This document shows, in pieces, positions 11,857-23,310 of a stretch of DNA of 64,000 nucleotides; within the stretch, counting starts at the first letter, position 1, and every line of letters begins with the position of its first letter. Position numbers and translations under genes: made by a program. The notes under the pieces were generated by a model. It did not search any database. It saw only the letters and a program-made list of their open reading frames with translations, and had not been told where the DNA came from. This DNA is from Coriolopsis trogii (Eukaryota; Basidiomycota; Agaricomycetes; Polyporales; Polyporaceae), in NCBI GenBank assembly GCA_020543525.1, contig JAHYIO010000036.1:1674001-1738000 (forward strand), written 5' to 3'.

Positions 11857-13642
11857 ATGTATGCCCCCATCCCACCCTTGATCGACGCGCCATCTCACAT
11901 CGTGATTGACTTACCTCCGCTCTAGGCCGCTGCCCGACGAACGTCCACGTCAGAGTGTCGCCAATCTCATCGGACGTTTTGAACAGCAGAACAAGAAACA
12001 GGCCGCAGTCGGCGGCGGCCCCCCGCCTCGTTCGTCCAGCGTCGCGTCGCAGCATACCGGAGATGCGGCGAAGGAGGAACTGAAGGAGAAGCGGGAATGG
12101 CCTCCAAAGCCCAAGCCTGCCGTGGCGAGCGTGTTCGAGCCAAAGCCAGAATCCGTATTGAAATCGCCAGACCCGCCCGCCCCAGCACCTCTACCAGAGC
12201 CTACGCCAGAGCCTCCTGCTGAACCTCCAGTAGAGAAGCCCGCGGAACCGGCTCCCAATCCCCCAGTGACCCCTGATAAGGTTGCGTCCCCTACACCGCC
12301 CTCCTCGCCTCCCAAGAAGACCACGTCGGCATCGAAGCCAACAGCGCCACGTCCGTCCTCGACTACAACACGCCCTCCGACGACACCAGGTAAGACTCGT
12401 GAGGGTAGGCCAAGCACCGCTGGGTCCAGGCCTGTGACTCGCACTCCCGCTAAGTCGCCTCCTTCCTCTTTCCATCCTGCACTATCCACGTCGGCGTCCG
12501 TGTCCTCCGTGAAGGCTCCGGGACCGGTCAAGGCTACGCCGTCCAGACCGTCGTCCCGTGCATCCATCACCCCGGCGCGATCGAAAACGCCGTCCGCCGC
12601 CCGGCCCAAGACTCCCTCTGCCTCACGTCCCAAGACCCCATCGCACACCACGTCTCCGAAGCCTAAGGTGCCGGCCCCAGTGGGTAGCGGCCTCTTCGCG
12701 CCCACCGCTGCCTCCCTTGCGCGTGCGCGGAACGCGGAGGGAGGGACGCCGCCTGCGCGCAAGCCGACGGCCTCGAAAGAGACTCTCGACCGCCTGAGCA
12801 AACCGACGGCGGCGAGCATGTCCAAGGTCCGACAGCCGACGCTCCCCCCGAGCGCACCCGCCGCCAAGAGTGCTCCGTCTGCCCGAGGAGCTGCCCCTGC
12901 GACTCGCGGCATTGCTACAGTCAAGCCGCGAGTGGGTCTTGCTGGGGCTAAACTCAAGGAGACGAAGGCGAAGGGCGCACCCGCTGCTGCTGCCGCCGCC
13001 GCCGGTGCTGTTGCTGCCGGTGGTGCCGCCGTTGCGGTGGCATCCCAGGAGGCTGACGAGTCTGCAGCGCATGAGCAAGAGGGCTCTGGTGGCAGTCTTG
13101 TTGACGAGCACGAGCATGACGAGCAGCATGACGAGCCCGAGGAGATGGTCGAGGGCGTGGACGCGTTGGAGGAGCGGCACGACGTTCCTCATGAAGTCGC
13201 GTCCTCGGAGGTGGCCGAACACGAGACTGAAGCGTCCTCGGCTTCGAATGATATATATCAAGAGGAGTACCATCAGCCGGAGACCGCTGAGCAGCAGGAG
13301 CCGGCCGAAGAACAGACCGAGGCTGACGTCGACGCGCAGGAAGCTGCCCCCGACGCCCATACCACTGACGATATACCCGTCGTTGCCGTCGAGGCAGCTC
13401 ATGCGCACGGAGCCGACTACGAGGCCGAAGCTGAAGCCGAGGCCGAGGCGGCGAACAGTGAGTCGGAGACCCACGTCGACACCGAGTCCGACACCGCGGC
13501 CGGGTCCGTCGCGGCGGACAAGTCGGGTAACGACCTGGAGGACATGGTCGCGCTGCTCGAGACTCCTGCGAAGGCGCGCCCGACGAGCGTGGTCGAGCTC
13601 CCGGACGAGGTCGCTGATATCCCGGACATTGACGAGGACTGA
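11857..13642 (+). CDS. Low-complexity Pro/Ser/Thr-rich protein with acidic C-terminus, function unknown
   Basis: Most of the protein is one open frame, 11926-13642. No ATG opens that frame near its conserved-looking beginning (PLPDERPRQSVANLIGRFE). An acceptor CTCTAG ends at 11925, and a donor at 11859 (GTATGC) leaves AT at 11857-11858, so splicing out 67 bp would create the ATG. This gives 572 aa. Residues up to about 350 are Pro, Ser, Thr and Lys-rich with short SRPKTP-like repeats. An alanine-rich segment follows, then a strongly acidic part with EAEAEAEAEA. The design suggests a disordered scaffold or cytoskeleton-associated protein, but I do not recognise the family. The antisense frames are long only because of composition. 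The coding frame is secure; the split start is inferred. Confidence 0.75.
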
Positions 13643-13665
13643 GCGCTGGAGGTTGGGATGTTGGG

Positions 13666-13700
13666 AGATTGGAGATTGGAGATTGGAGATTGAAGTTTGG
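13666..13700 (+). repeat. Heptamer tandem repeat (GGAGATT)n in 3' region
   Basis: About four or five copies of a 7-bp unit run just after the stop codon of the preceding gene, in its likely 3' UTR. Nearby tracts are a CT-rich run at about 13862-13880 and a CTCGAA hexamer repeat at about 14004-14028. Confidence 0.8.
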
Positions 13701-15235
13701 ACAGTGAAGTTTGGGGATGTGAGATGGGAGATTGGGAGGGATCTGGAACCTAAGCGGGACGCGGGACGCTGGGTGCGAGGAGGGGTTTGTTGGGCTCGAG
13801 TTGGGAGGTCGCACCCGTTTTCCCGTGCGTAGGTTATTGTATCATGGAATTCGCAGCGCACGCTCTCTCTCTCTCTCCATCTTCGCTCTCACCTCGTTCT
13901 CACCTTCTCATCTGGGCTTTCTTGCAACGACGACCGCGACCCTTGGCCTGCTCATGCACGCTCTGTTCTCTGTTATTAAAGTACAGATACGATACGTTAT
14001 ACTCGAACTCGAACTCGAACCCGAACTTGACTCGGACCGGTCGCTGTTCTGCGTGCGCTCCCTCTCTCTTCTCTCTCTCGCTCGCTCGCTCTATCTGCAC
14101 ATGACCGATACAATTATGAGTCTACGTCGTGCCCTCCCTCGCTTTCGCGCTGAAACGCTCAATTATATGTTTACGACGCAGTATGAGGTTGTCGAGTGTG
14201 GGATTGGACAATGATTCCGACGCGGCTGGGGGCCTATATAGGCTATCTTATGCTGGCGATGCCATCAAAAGGGTAAGAGGCATAACATGATGCATATGCT
14301 CACTTGACTTTGCGCCAAGGATCCGAGCGATGGCGGTGGTGGACATGCGGCGGATAACCACATCGCACATCGTACGGATCGGATGGCCGCGCGGATTTGA
14401 AGTGTCTGTTCACCTCGGCAACGCCCATTCTCCGACTCTGAAAGGCAAAGGAACGATTGATGTGTCCGGACCTGCGTACGAATAACGGACATGGTGGTAC
14501 ACTAATGTACAAGTACAGCGAACATGAACCATTACAAACAACGATAATACACACAATCCCGCAAAAAGATACGAACATGCAAGGAGGGATGAGAGGAAGG
14601 CGAGGAAAGAGAACGACAGTCACAAAGTCATTCCACACACCCCAAAGACATCAGGGAGACCGCCACGAGGTCTCATTTTCCTACGAAACGTGCCCGTCGT
14701 GCCACAAACCTTCTAGACGACGGCGGGCCCGCACACATCCAACGGCACAGACAGCTTCCGCTCATCTAAACGGGCAAGGGATCTGGAGAAAACCGCGTCG
14801 AGGCTCCCATCTGGTACGAGCCGCCATCCGCACACCGGCCGTGATCGAGCGGGTCCCGATACGACCACGGGACCGGAACAGCAACAGACGGCGGCTTCGG
14901 TCCACACCGGGAACTGAACCGGGAGCCTGCGCGACTCCGCCAGGGGCAGTCAGGGGAAGGTGCGCGAAGGCGAGGATGCGCGACGCGGATTCAGGTAAAC
15001 ACGCCACAAGGTGATTAGGACGACGTCCCCTCCCCGCGCGTTTTGCGATGTGGACAGCTAGTGTACAGCGCACGGGGCGGCGGACGCGGGTTGTAGAGTT
15101 GCATATATGCAGGGACAATGTACGGGGCATCGGGCATCGGGCATTGGTAGGAGAGCAAATGTGGTTTTGGGACGGGTAGCCGCGAGGCGAAGGTGGGATG
15201 GAGGGAGCCTTCGCCCGACGCGGGAAGCGGCCCCT
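13701..15235. other. Intergenic, no gene recognised
   Basis: Microsatellite tracts (CT-rich near 13862-13880, a hexamer near 14004-14028, TCTC tracts near 14060-14095) fill the first part. A frame at 14457-15014 (plus) is arginine-rich and reads as noncoding. The last few hundred bases are the 3' flank of the minus-strand gene ending at 15236. Confidence 0.4.
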
Positions 15236-16041
15236 TTAGTTGAAGCCGTCAAAGTGCCCCTTTAGAATGCGCTCGCCCATGGGAGAGGGCGCACGAGGAG
15301 GGCGCGGTGTCCCGGGGGCCATGGTGTTGGCGCGCCGGGCCTTACGAGGGCTTGCGGCGTTGGGCGGCATCCTCGTCTGAGTGCCGGGAGGGGTCGAGCT
15401 GCGCTGCATTCCAACCGCTGCCGAGGCATTGGTCGGTGGTTTCATGACTGGGATCGGCGGCTGTAGAGGGGCAGAGGTCAGCATGGACGTGATGCGATTA
15501 CTCGCATTGGGACCAAGGTTCACTCACACGAACCATGTTCCCTCCCAAGGAGAGACGGCGGAGGAGGCCGGCGGCACGCTCCTGGTGCTGGGGTGGCACG
15601 GGGGCGGCTGAGGAGGGAGGAAGACGGTCCTGAGCAGGCCATGCGGCTGCGCTCGCACGGCGAGCGTGACGCGAGGCTTGCTTTTCCTCTACGGCATCGT
15701 CATCTACGACGCCATACGGTCAGTATGGGGTCATGTGCGCGGTCTGATTTGAATGGGATGTTACCTTCGAACAGAGGGGGCGCACCGGCGATGCCGCGAC
15801 GGAATGGGAAAGTGGCAGAGGGCGGGGACTTTGGGCTCTGTGCGAGGAAGTAAGAGAGGATGGGAGAGGTGGACGGGCTGATGGGAGCAATGCGGGGTAA
15901 GGTGCCTGAAACAGGGGACGGAAGAGGAGATGCGGGAGAAGTTGACGCGGATGAGGACGAGTCGGAGGAAGACTCGGAGCGACGGCGAGAGTCGATGGGG
16001 ATGGGCAACGAGTGCGGGGCGGTGGTCTTGTTGGAGGACAT
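15236..16041 (-). CDS. Ser/Pro-rich conserved-looking fungal protein, function unknown
   Basis: Exons (complement) 15765-16041, 15528-15703 and 15236-15460 give 678 nt, 225 aa, with introns of 61 and 67 bp. The start is MSSNKTTAPHSLPIPIDSRR. A serine-rich stretch (SSSDSSSSAS) follows, then SPILSYFLAQSPKSP and an FPFRRGI block. Exon 2 carries RHARRAS, a DRLPPS block and GLLRRLSLGG, all possible phosphorylation contexts. The protein ends in PSPMGERILKGHFDGFN. I recall similar proteins ending in this way across Agaricomycetes, but no function is known to me. It has no membrane segment or catalytic motif. The exon phases close perfectly, so the gene model is good even though the role is unknown. 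Confidence 0.85.
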
Positions 16042-18043
16042 GGTGTGTGTGTGAAAACGATATATTGTTGTGGGCACGACAGGAAGCGGAATGGAGGCGT
16101 AAGAGAGAGAACGGGCGGAGGAGAGGAGAGCTTATATTGCGGGCTGAGGCTGCGTACAAACTCCGATCAGAGAGACCGTGACTGCCCCAACGAGAGTCCA
16201 AGCGAGTCGTATCCTCGGCCATGTCCGTCCCTCTCCTCCACTCGCCCCTCTTCCCACGTCCGCGCACTCGTTTCTGTGGATTCTGAGCGCAGAGTCTGTC
16301 CACTCGCTTCACTCGCCGTATCACATGTCGTCTGCAGTGCGCAGTCGAGATCTGGTCACCCAGGCTGCCCAGATCCCGCACCCCTATTCTACGCCAGTCT
16401 CGACGCCAGTCCAATCCCGTCATCGACTGCCGTCATTCCCTCGCCAAACCCAGCCAAGCAGTCCCGACAGCCCGTCCCTTGGCACCCAGCCTTGCCTTTC
16501 TTGGACCACTTCATGGAGTCATCCCTGATTGTAACCTTGACGCGTCGGAAGCTAACGCCATGGTAAGCAATTGTCCTATTAAACGTCGTTCCCAGTTCCT
16601 CCGCTTCCTACCCATCGTGTTCGCGCCGCGACCGACCTCGACAGCTCGTCGTCCGCAACGCCCTCCCATGCCCTCACCGTCATCGCACCCGGTCGCCGCA
16701 CGCATCGCCGCGTTGCACCTACATATCGTACGACGCGGCCTGTCGACCTCGAGCCGAACGGCTTGGTAACGCAGTTTGAGACCCTTGCTCACATGTCCCA
16801 TCCAGCGCGTTCTCGCATTCAGTACACCCAATACCAATCGAACCTTATGCCACTCCGGTTCAGGCCCCGAACGTGCGCGCCACGCTATTTCGATGCTTGC
16901 CTTGGGGCTCAACGTTCCATTGTCGTCGGCCTTCCGGATGCGGGGTCCGCTATACTAAACGCCTCACGATCTGCATTGGTTGCGTGAAAGCTACAAGTTG
17001 CACCCCAGTTCGACAGTCGACAGCGACCACACCTACCCGAGGCTGATCAAGTTCTCACCGAGCCAACTCTTTGTCTGGGCATGTCCATCCCTCTAGGCTC
17101 CCTCCAGAAGACCTCCCTTTCTTACTCGGATACGACAAACTCTGCGCACGGGCCTTGGCTGCCGTCCCACGCCGCCTTCTGCATGAGAACCCTGCCATCG
17201 AACGACCGTCGAATCTTCAGGAAATCCGAACCCCCCTGCGTCCCCTCCGCCGTGCATCTTCCAAACCTCGTGCTCGTCCGATCATTCGGGAGGGCATATG
17301 TCTTCGCAGTCGTCCGCGGTCCACCGGAAGGAATACCACTCACTCATCAGAGAGTTGCTCTCGTCTTGCATGCCAATGTGCACGCATATATGCCCGTATG
17401 ACCTGCTCGTGTCCCCGAACGCGCACATCGAAACAGGCGTGCGGCAGGTGGTTCTCCGCATCAGACGGGCGGGCTCTCTCTGGCCTCCTTCGTCCCTGGC
17501 ACAAGACGGCTTGAGTGTAGGCACGCACCTGCCCTACAGCTCAAAGAACATCTGCAGCGAAGCCTGCCTGCGCGTGCCAGAACGTTGGAGTCTCCACTGC
17601 GCTTCGCCACGGCCCCTCCCCACCGCCGCACAATGCGTGGCAGAATGCCCTGGACCCCGACCCCACTGTGCGTCGCAATCCTGTAGTTGCGCTTCCCGAG
17701 GAATGCGGACAAGCACGGGGAGCCTGGCTCTGTATGCTTGCTCAGCAGAAGCTAGCGCGCACCTGCGTCTCGACTTCCTGGAGGTCGCGTAGTCGGAAGA
17801 TAGCGCACGTTAGGGTAGTCGTGGCCGGGGAGGAAATGTCAATCCGAATGATCAGGCCTGCAAGCACAGGGGGCCGAAACGTCGTTCATTCAGCGGTACT
17901 TTCCGAACACACATCCTGCGTCCGTTACACATGCCACAACGAGTCAACGTTCAATCCAACAGAGCACGAGTGTCCATCTGTATCAGAAGCGCGAGCAAGC
18001 CACCGGTCTCGATTCAGAACATTCAGAAGAGAACAGTCGTCGC
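16042..18043. other. Long stretch without a supported gene
   Basis: Many Pro/Arg/Ser-rich frames overlap on both strands (for example 16178-16528, 17071-17514 and 17298-17792), but none shows a motif and no two join as exons with family sense. The composition is GC-rich and coding-like, so this may be a decayed or very divergent gene. The first 100-150 bp upstream of 16041 should contain the promoter of the gene at 15236-16041. Confidence 0.35.
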
Positions 18044-20519
18044 TCAGTCGCTCATAGACCAATCCTCGTTCCCCGACGCGTCCGTGTCAGTCGCCGGGTC
18101 CGAGAACCTGTCCGGCGAGCTCTCCCTCGCCCCGTGCGACGGGAGCATCCGCGGGATGAACGCCCCCAAGCTCGGCCTGCTGTCCTTTGGCAGCGCCGAG
18201 AGCCCGCCCACGGGCACGTCCGGGTTCGGTATCGCCTCCAACGGGATCGGGAACCGTCGCAGGTGGCGGTCTGCCAGCCACGCCCGTACGGCGAATCAGC
18301 TCAGCTCAGCTCAGCTCAGAGAGGGACAAAAAGGAGAAGGAGAAGGCCGCGACGCACCTTGCCTAGGGCCAGCCGCAAAGTCAAACACCACCACCTTGTG
18401 CGCGTCCGGCTCCGCGACGACGAGCCGCGCGATCGTCTCGTCCCACGCCCACGCGCCCAGCCTCAGCCCTGTATCGCCATCGTCCTCCTCCTTACCCGCG
18501 TCCGTGCACATACCCGTACCTGTGCACCTGCACCTGCGCACCCGCGCGCGCGCCCCCCTCGGCCTCGACCCAAAGTCCAACGCGGGCGAGCCATACTGCG
18601 CAGGCTCGTCCGGGTGCTTCGCCCGGCCCCCCTCCACCTCGCGCGCGCCCTCCGGGTCGACGTACACCTCCCACCCGCGGTCGACGAACGGCCGCACGGC
18701 GAGCACGCGCGGCTCGTCCGACAGGTCGTCCCACCGGTGGAAACACATCAGCGGCCGGAACATCCCCGGCAGCAGCCGCACGTGCTCGTTCGGGTCCGTC
18801 AGCTTCCACTTGCCCACGTCCGTGCACCCGTTCGCCAGCGTGTGCTTCCAGACGCCCGAGAACGGCGCCGCCCCCGCCGTCGCCGCCGCTGTCGCCGGTG
18901 CGGGAGCGCGCTTGGGGTGGAAGAGGACGCGGACGAGGGCTTCCTCGTTCGCCCGGTGCGCGTACACGCAGATCGGGAGGGGTGGCAACGGCTCGGCGTC
19001 CGAGTCGATGAGCGACGGGTCCAGGAAGGACGCGCCCGCGAGGCTGAACGGCCGCGGGCTCCGCTCCGTCTGCAGGTCCGACGGGAGGATGTACCCCGGG
19101 TACTCAGGGATGTAGACGTGCGTGACGTCGCCCAAGGTCCACGACCCGTACTCGGCTTCTGCTATGCGCCGTACCGTCAAGGGCTCGGTCGTCGTCGACT
19201 GTGGGGCGCGGTACATCTCGAAGGCGTACCCCGGAGATCTCGCGGCGGTACGGTCGATTGGGGTGAGCTGGAAGACGACCAAAATCCAGTTGTAATCTGA
19301 GAAGACTTGTATGGCCTTGATGGTTTTTGTCTGTGGGATCGAGGATAGTGAGCGTTCGGTTACTGTATCTCCGCTCATGACGACCTACAACTCGTGCGTC
19401 TATCCCAGGTGGCACGCAAACCAACGTCGCTGGTTTATAGCCCACACCATCGAGCCTCTGGAAGACGACGTCGCCCCCTTCCTTCGCGACAACCAGGTAC
19501 GGATGGCCATACAGCTCGCAGATGACAGGAGCAAGCAGGCGCTGACGGGACTGCAGCCCCTTCAGCCTGACAAAAGGTTTGGGGACGCGCAGAGACTGCT
19601 GGCGATATTGGTACGTATCGCTAGGATAGGGAATATCAGCGAGGTACTCCAGGATGTCGAGCGGGGCGTATACGGAGTGACAAGTGTAGTGGAACTCGAT
19701 CTCGGTGATGTTGTGGTAGTGACTGTACATCGAGACCGGCTGAAGTTGTCCTTTGCGGCTGTAGGACGCGAATGAGGACTGACAAGGATTTAAAGGGCAA
19801 CATATGAGCAATGACAGACGTACGCGAGGCGTTGATCTTCGGGATTAGCATAGTCCCTGTAGATGTACGCGATGACGATGCTTTTGCGGCCTTCAATGGT
19901 CATGTACTTTGCCTGGATGTGGTAGACCTTGGTGTCGGTGTCCATCGCTGCTAGGATCGTCGCGCTGCCCCTTATGTCCATCCCGCATACAACGAGTGAA
20001 TACCTCGTCATGCTCGGGTCCGCAACGGAGGCGACCAGATAATGCCCGCCCGGGAGGAGCGTCATGTCAAGAACGCGGTACCCGGTATCGAACGACCATT
20101 CGCGCAGTACTCTCGGACTACCGCGCGTCCAATTTCGAGCTAGAGAGTGTGCACGAGTGAGGAGGCGCTCGGCCTCGAGACCGGACATGCTCTTCATGGT
20201 GTATTTGGCAGTGGGAGGCAGCGGCGAGAGCAGAACCTGGGACTCGGTGCGGAGAAGACGTTTCCATAGTGCCGCGTGCTGAGTGAGTTCGTAGTATCGC
20301 TTGCTGACCTGCGCAGAAGGAGGGGTATATGGGTGTCTAAGAGGTAATCGAAGATATGTTGGAACGTACTCTGCGCAGTCGGATAATATCAACAACATTC
20401 AGACAGGGGAGGAGAACGTCGACCACGATGTCGTTCGGGAGGACGTCTATAGACTTCTTTTGGGGAGTTCTTGCTAGGAAATGATGAGCAAGCGTGTAGA
20501 TGCCAGCAACAAGATTCAT
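18044..20519 (-). CDS. F-box protein
   Basis: Exons (complement) 20370-20519, 19824-20308, 19392-19758, 18358-19330 and 18044-18270 give 2202 nt, 733 aa, with introns of about 60-90 bp. The F-box lies near residues 26-70 (VLPNDIVVDVLLPCLNVVDI, then LRRVSKRYYEL and ALWKRLL). F-box proteins bind SKP1 and recruit substrates to an SCF ubiquitin ligase. The rest resembles the large C-terminal region of the F-box families expanded in Agaricomycetes, with beta-rich blocks such as YRVLDMTLLPGGHYLVAS. The last exon ends in an acidic tail. Two donors are non-ideal: GTTGTA at 19391, and one of two possible acceptors near 19758 was chosen for its stronger donor. The ATG at 20517-20519 is the first in frame; a longer N-terminus is possible. 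Confidence 0.88.
18296..18320. repeat. Pentamer tandem repeat (AGCTC)n inside an F-box gene intron
   Basis: About five copies of a 5-bp unit sit in the last intron (18271-18357) of the F-box gene. The repeat may vary in length between strains without affecting the protein. Confidence 0.85.
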
Positions 20520-21926
20520 CCTGGTCCCGGGGTATTCGAGGAGTACGATGGAGTGTGCGGAGAAGATGGAGGCTCATAGTCGACGGAGGTGAGAGTCAAA
20601 ACTCGAAGTACCATCAAGGCAAGCATTGTAGTTTCTCGCCTAAGAGTCCACTGGAGAAGCACTGAAGTCCGATTACAAGGTTGCTAGCCTTTCCCTGTGA
20701 TATGCACTTTAGGCGGTTTGGTTGAGAACTCGACGTGGTATATGTACACGACTTTGCAGCCTCAAGCTGGCTGGACGGGGAGAGGGATCAGAAGGTCGCA
20801 CAAGTACCAGTACAAAGCCATGCCGTACAGTGTCTAATGTCGGCTTGAGAATCGTCGGGGTTGTTGTTGCGAGAAGCTGCGTTGAGGAGGATTGTCGTGG
20901 TTTGTGAACATCCTGAAGGAGAACGAGCGCCTAATCACTCGAGAACAAGGTCGTCCTAGAAATGGCCGCCTCTCCCTTGTCCTCTGCAACTTCCAGCACG
21001 CGTACGCTCTTTTGCCATCACTGCTTAGGTTGCTATGGGGCCGAGCTGAGAGCGAAGCAGCCATCTATGTCGTCCATGCCCTCGCCTGTCATCAGCTCGA
21101 GTCCGGATCTTCCCTACATCGTGAAAACATACAAAGGTAGCTCGCACACGGCCACGTAACGGGTACGCAAGCTCCGTTAGCTGAGAAACCAAGGGAGGGA
21201 GATACAACGCCAAATTGTCCATGCACGCAAGTCGTGCGGTTTGTATGATGGATGGTGTCGCCACGTCAGGTTCACGCACTTTTCCTCCAGAGTCCAGCTT
21301 GAAGTCCTCCCGCAGCATTCGACGAGTCAACGTAACGCTCCTGCAGGCTTCCCGAAGCGGGTCACAAGTTACATGATGACCTTCCCGTGAGCGGAGCAGC
21401 CGTTGATATGAAATATGTCGACGGAGCGTCGGGATAAGCGCATCGTCGGGCAGGTGAGTTTCAATTGTAGACATACCCCTCAAGCTCCTATCAGTCATAG
21501 TATCCTTGAATAAACGACTTCACCAGGTGCATTAGCAATCCCAGGCTTGACCTATCTATGAGTCAAGAATATCTCCATAAAACTATGGAGCCTTCGCATA
21601 CCCGACGGTCCGTCAACCCGTCGTGAATCTTCCAGCGTAGAGGAACGCCCTGGTTCGTGATGTCTACGGGGAAACAACGTCCCCACGTGAAGGACTATAC
21701 AACCGCAAGGTGTGCCGGCGATTCTACCGCCGACCCACATCCACACTGAGTTCGGCGAATTCGCGGATTCTGGAGCTTGAGCGTCGAATAGTGAGCGAGG
21801 GTTGATACCCTTTCACGGACCAGCAACTTGAAGAGTAGAAAACACCGCACCGTTTCCTTCCTTATCCACTCCCTCTCTCCCTCTTCTCCAAGTCAGCCAC
21901 CTTTCGAGCCTTTCCCTGCAGACGAA
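20520..21926. other. Intergenic with one unassigned minus-strand frame (21025-21498)
   Basis: The minus frame at 21025-21498 encodes 157 aa starting MTDRSLRGMSTIETHLPDDA. It is open and of ordinary composition, but I recognise no domain and its 3' part looks like read-through. A plus frame from 20962 (MAASPLSSATSS) overlaps it. At most one of the two can be real. The stretch 21500-21926 is the promoter and 5' UTR of the GH5 gene, with a CT-rich tract at about 21860-21890. Confidence 0.35.
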
Positions 21927-23147
21927 ATGTGGATTTCTAAATACCTCGGTTTTGCGACTGCATCCCTCATCTTCCTGACCTCCCACGTCTCTGCTGAAGT
22001 CCTGCACACCTCCGGGAGATGGATATTGGATTCCAACAACTCCCGTGTTAAATTGCGGTGCGTCAACTGGGCTGGCCACATGGAGACCAAGATTCCGGAA
22101 GGCCTACAGGCCCAACCCGTAGCCAATATAGCCAGTTGGATTGCCAGCAACGGCTTCAACTGCGTGCGCCTTACCTACTCCATCGACATGGCCCTCAACC
22201 CGTCAGAGGCTGTCTCGCACTCGTTCATCACGGGTGGCCAGTCCGCCGGCATCGCCGCCGAACAGATAACCGCGCTCTACAATTCCGTCGTAGTCAAGAA
22301 CTCGTGGATCTCTTCCGCGACGACGCAGTCCACATTCGCGCGCGTCCTCGACGAGCTCGCTTCGCAAAACGTGCTCGTCGTGCTGGACAACCATGTCTCG
22401 CACGCTTCGTGGTGCTGTGGCACCAGCGATGGCAACGGCTGGTGGGACCAGGCGAGCGGCTACAACGACGCCAACAGTCGCTACTTCAATACGACCGCTT
22501 GGCTCGCGGGCCTGTCCGCCATGGCCAAGTTCGCGGGCTCACATCCCAACGTCGTCGCCATGTCCCTGCGTAACGAGCTCCGCGCGTCCGGCTCCCAGGA
22601 CCAGAACAACCACGCCGACTGGCGCAAGTTCGTCGGGCAGGGTCTCAACGCCATCCACAGCTCCAACCCCAACCTGCTGATGGTTGTTGGTGGGCCTTCG
22701 TACGCCACGGACCTGGGCTTCCTGTACGACGCCCCGCTCGACCGCTCCGCGTATCCGGACAAGGTCATGTGGGAGTTCCACAACTACCAATGGTCATGGT
22801 CGTACTCGGACTGCGCCGATCACCAGACCAAGCTCGGCCAGAAGGCGGGCTTCTTGCTCACCCAGAACAAGTCCTTCACCGGCCCGCTTTGGCTGAGCGA
22901 GTTCGGCTGGAACCAGGCCTCGCCGTCGTCGGTCGAGGTTGACTACTACACGTGTATCGCTCAATACATGCAGGGCAACGACGCGGAATGGGCGTACTGG
23001 GCGTTGCAGGGGAGCTACTACATCAGGGACGGGCAGACGAATACCGATGAGACGTTTGGTCTGTTGAACAAGGACTGGAGCGGGTGGAGGAACTCGAACT
23101 TCCCCAACATTGTGGGCTCAATGCTCCGTGTTACGCAGGGTCCTTGA
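21927..23147 (+). CDS. Secreted GH5-type glycoside hydrolase
   Basis: This single-exon gene codes for 406 aa. The ATG at 21927 gives an immediate signal peptide (core LGFATASLIFLTS, cleavage likely after VSA at residue 23); an in-frame ATG at 21828 would hide it. The chain shows the GH5 clan-A layout: CVNWAG near residues 45-50, FNCVRLTYS at 77-85, DNHVS at 154-158, the acid/base motif RNE with Glu217, HNYQWSW near 285, and the nucleophile motif WLSEFGWN with Glu325. Trp387-type aromatic residues follow near the C-terminus. The enzyme should act outside the cell on a beta-linked glycan, probably cellulose- or glucan-like, but the subfamily cannot be fixed by eye. The lack of introns is unusual beside its neighbours. 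Several N-glycosylation sites (NNS, NTT, NKS) are present. Confidence 0.94.
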   Translation: MWISKYLGFATASLIFLTSHVSAEVLHTSGRWILDSNNSRVKLRCVNWAGHMETKIPEGLQAQPVANIASWIASNGFNCVRLTYSIDMALNPSEAVSHSFITGGQSAGIAAEQITALYNSVVVKNSWISSATTQSTFARVLDELASQNVLVVLDNHVSHASWCCGTSDGNGWWDQASGYNDANSRYFNTTAWLAGLSAMAKFAGSHPNVVAMSLRNELRASGSQDQNNHADWRKFVGQGLNAIHSSNPNLLMVVGGPSYATDLGFLYDAPLDRSAYPDKVMWEFHNYQWSWSYSDCADHQTKLGQKAGFLLTQNKSFTGPLWLSEFGWNQASPSSVEVDYYTCIAQYMQGNDAEWAYWALQGSYYIRDGQTNTDETFGLLNKDWSGWRNSNFPNIVGSMLRVTQGP

Positions 23148-23239
23148 AACTGAGTGTGGGAGGAACTTGTGCGGGGATGTTCAGGCTTCTCTCCCAGTTC
23201 TGATCCGATGTCCAGGTTTCTCGTCTCACATTCAGGCCT

Positions 23240-23310
23240 GTGTACGTTGTAGACCTTGGTGTCAGTATCAATCGCTGCAAGGATTATCTCGCTAGCCTCC
23301 CGCATGCTGT
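23240..23310 (-). pseudogene. Fragment resembling the F-box gene
   Basis: On the minus strand this stretch reads ILAAIDTDTKVY, close to ILAAMDTDTKVY inside exon 2 of the F-box gene (about 19930-19975). The DNA is alike over roughly 60 bp (shared GTAGACCTTGGTGTC). No other part of the F-box gene is seen here, so it is a relic of a duplicated copy just downstream of the GH5 gene. Confidence 0.7.

Noticed and set aside
11950..13861. Long minus-strand frames of 286-412 aa opposite the low-complexity gene
   Set aside because: They mirror a Pro/Ser/Ala-rich sense frame of high GC. The sense frame has the sensible N-terminus and acidic tail.
16178..17792. Overlapping Pro/Ser frames that might be a secreted or disordered protein
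   Set aside because: No signal peptide, motif or consistent exon joining; frames on both strands are equally open.
18087..19300. Plus-strand frames of 388-394 aa over the F-box gene
   Set aside because: They are Arg/Pro-rich shadows of exon 4, which joins in phase with four other exons on the minus strand.
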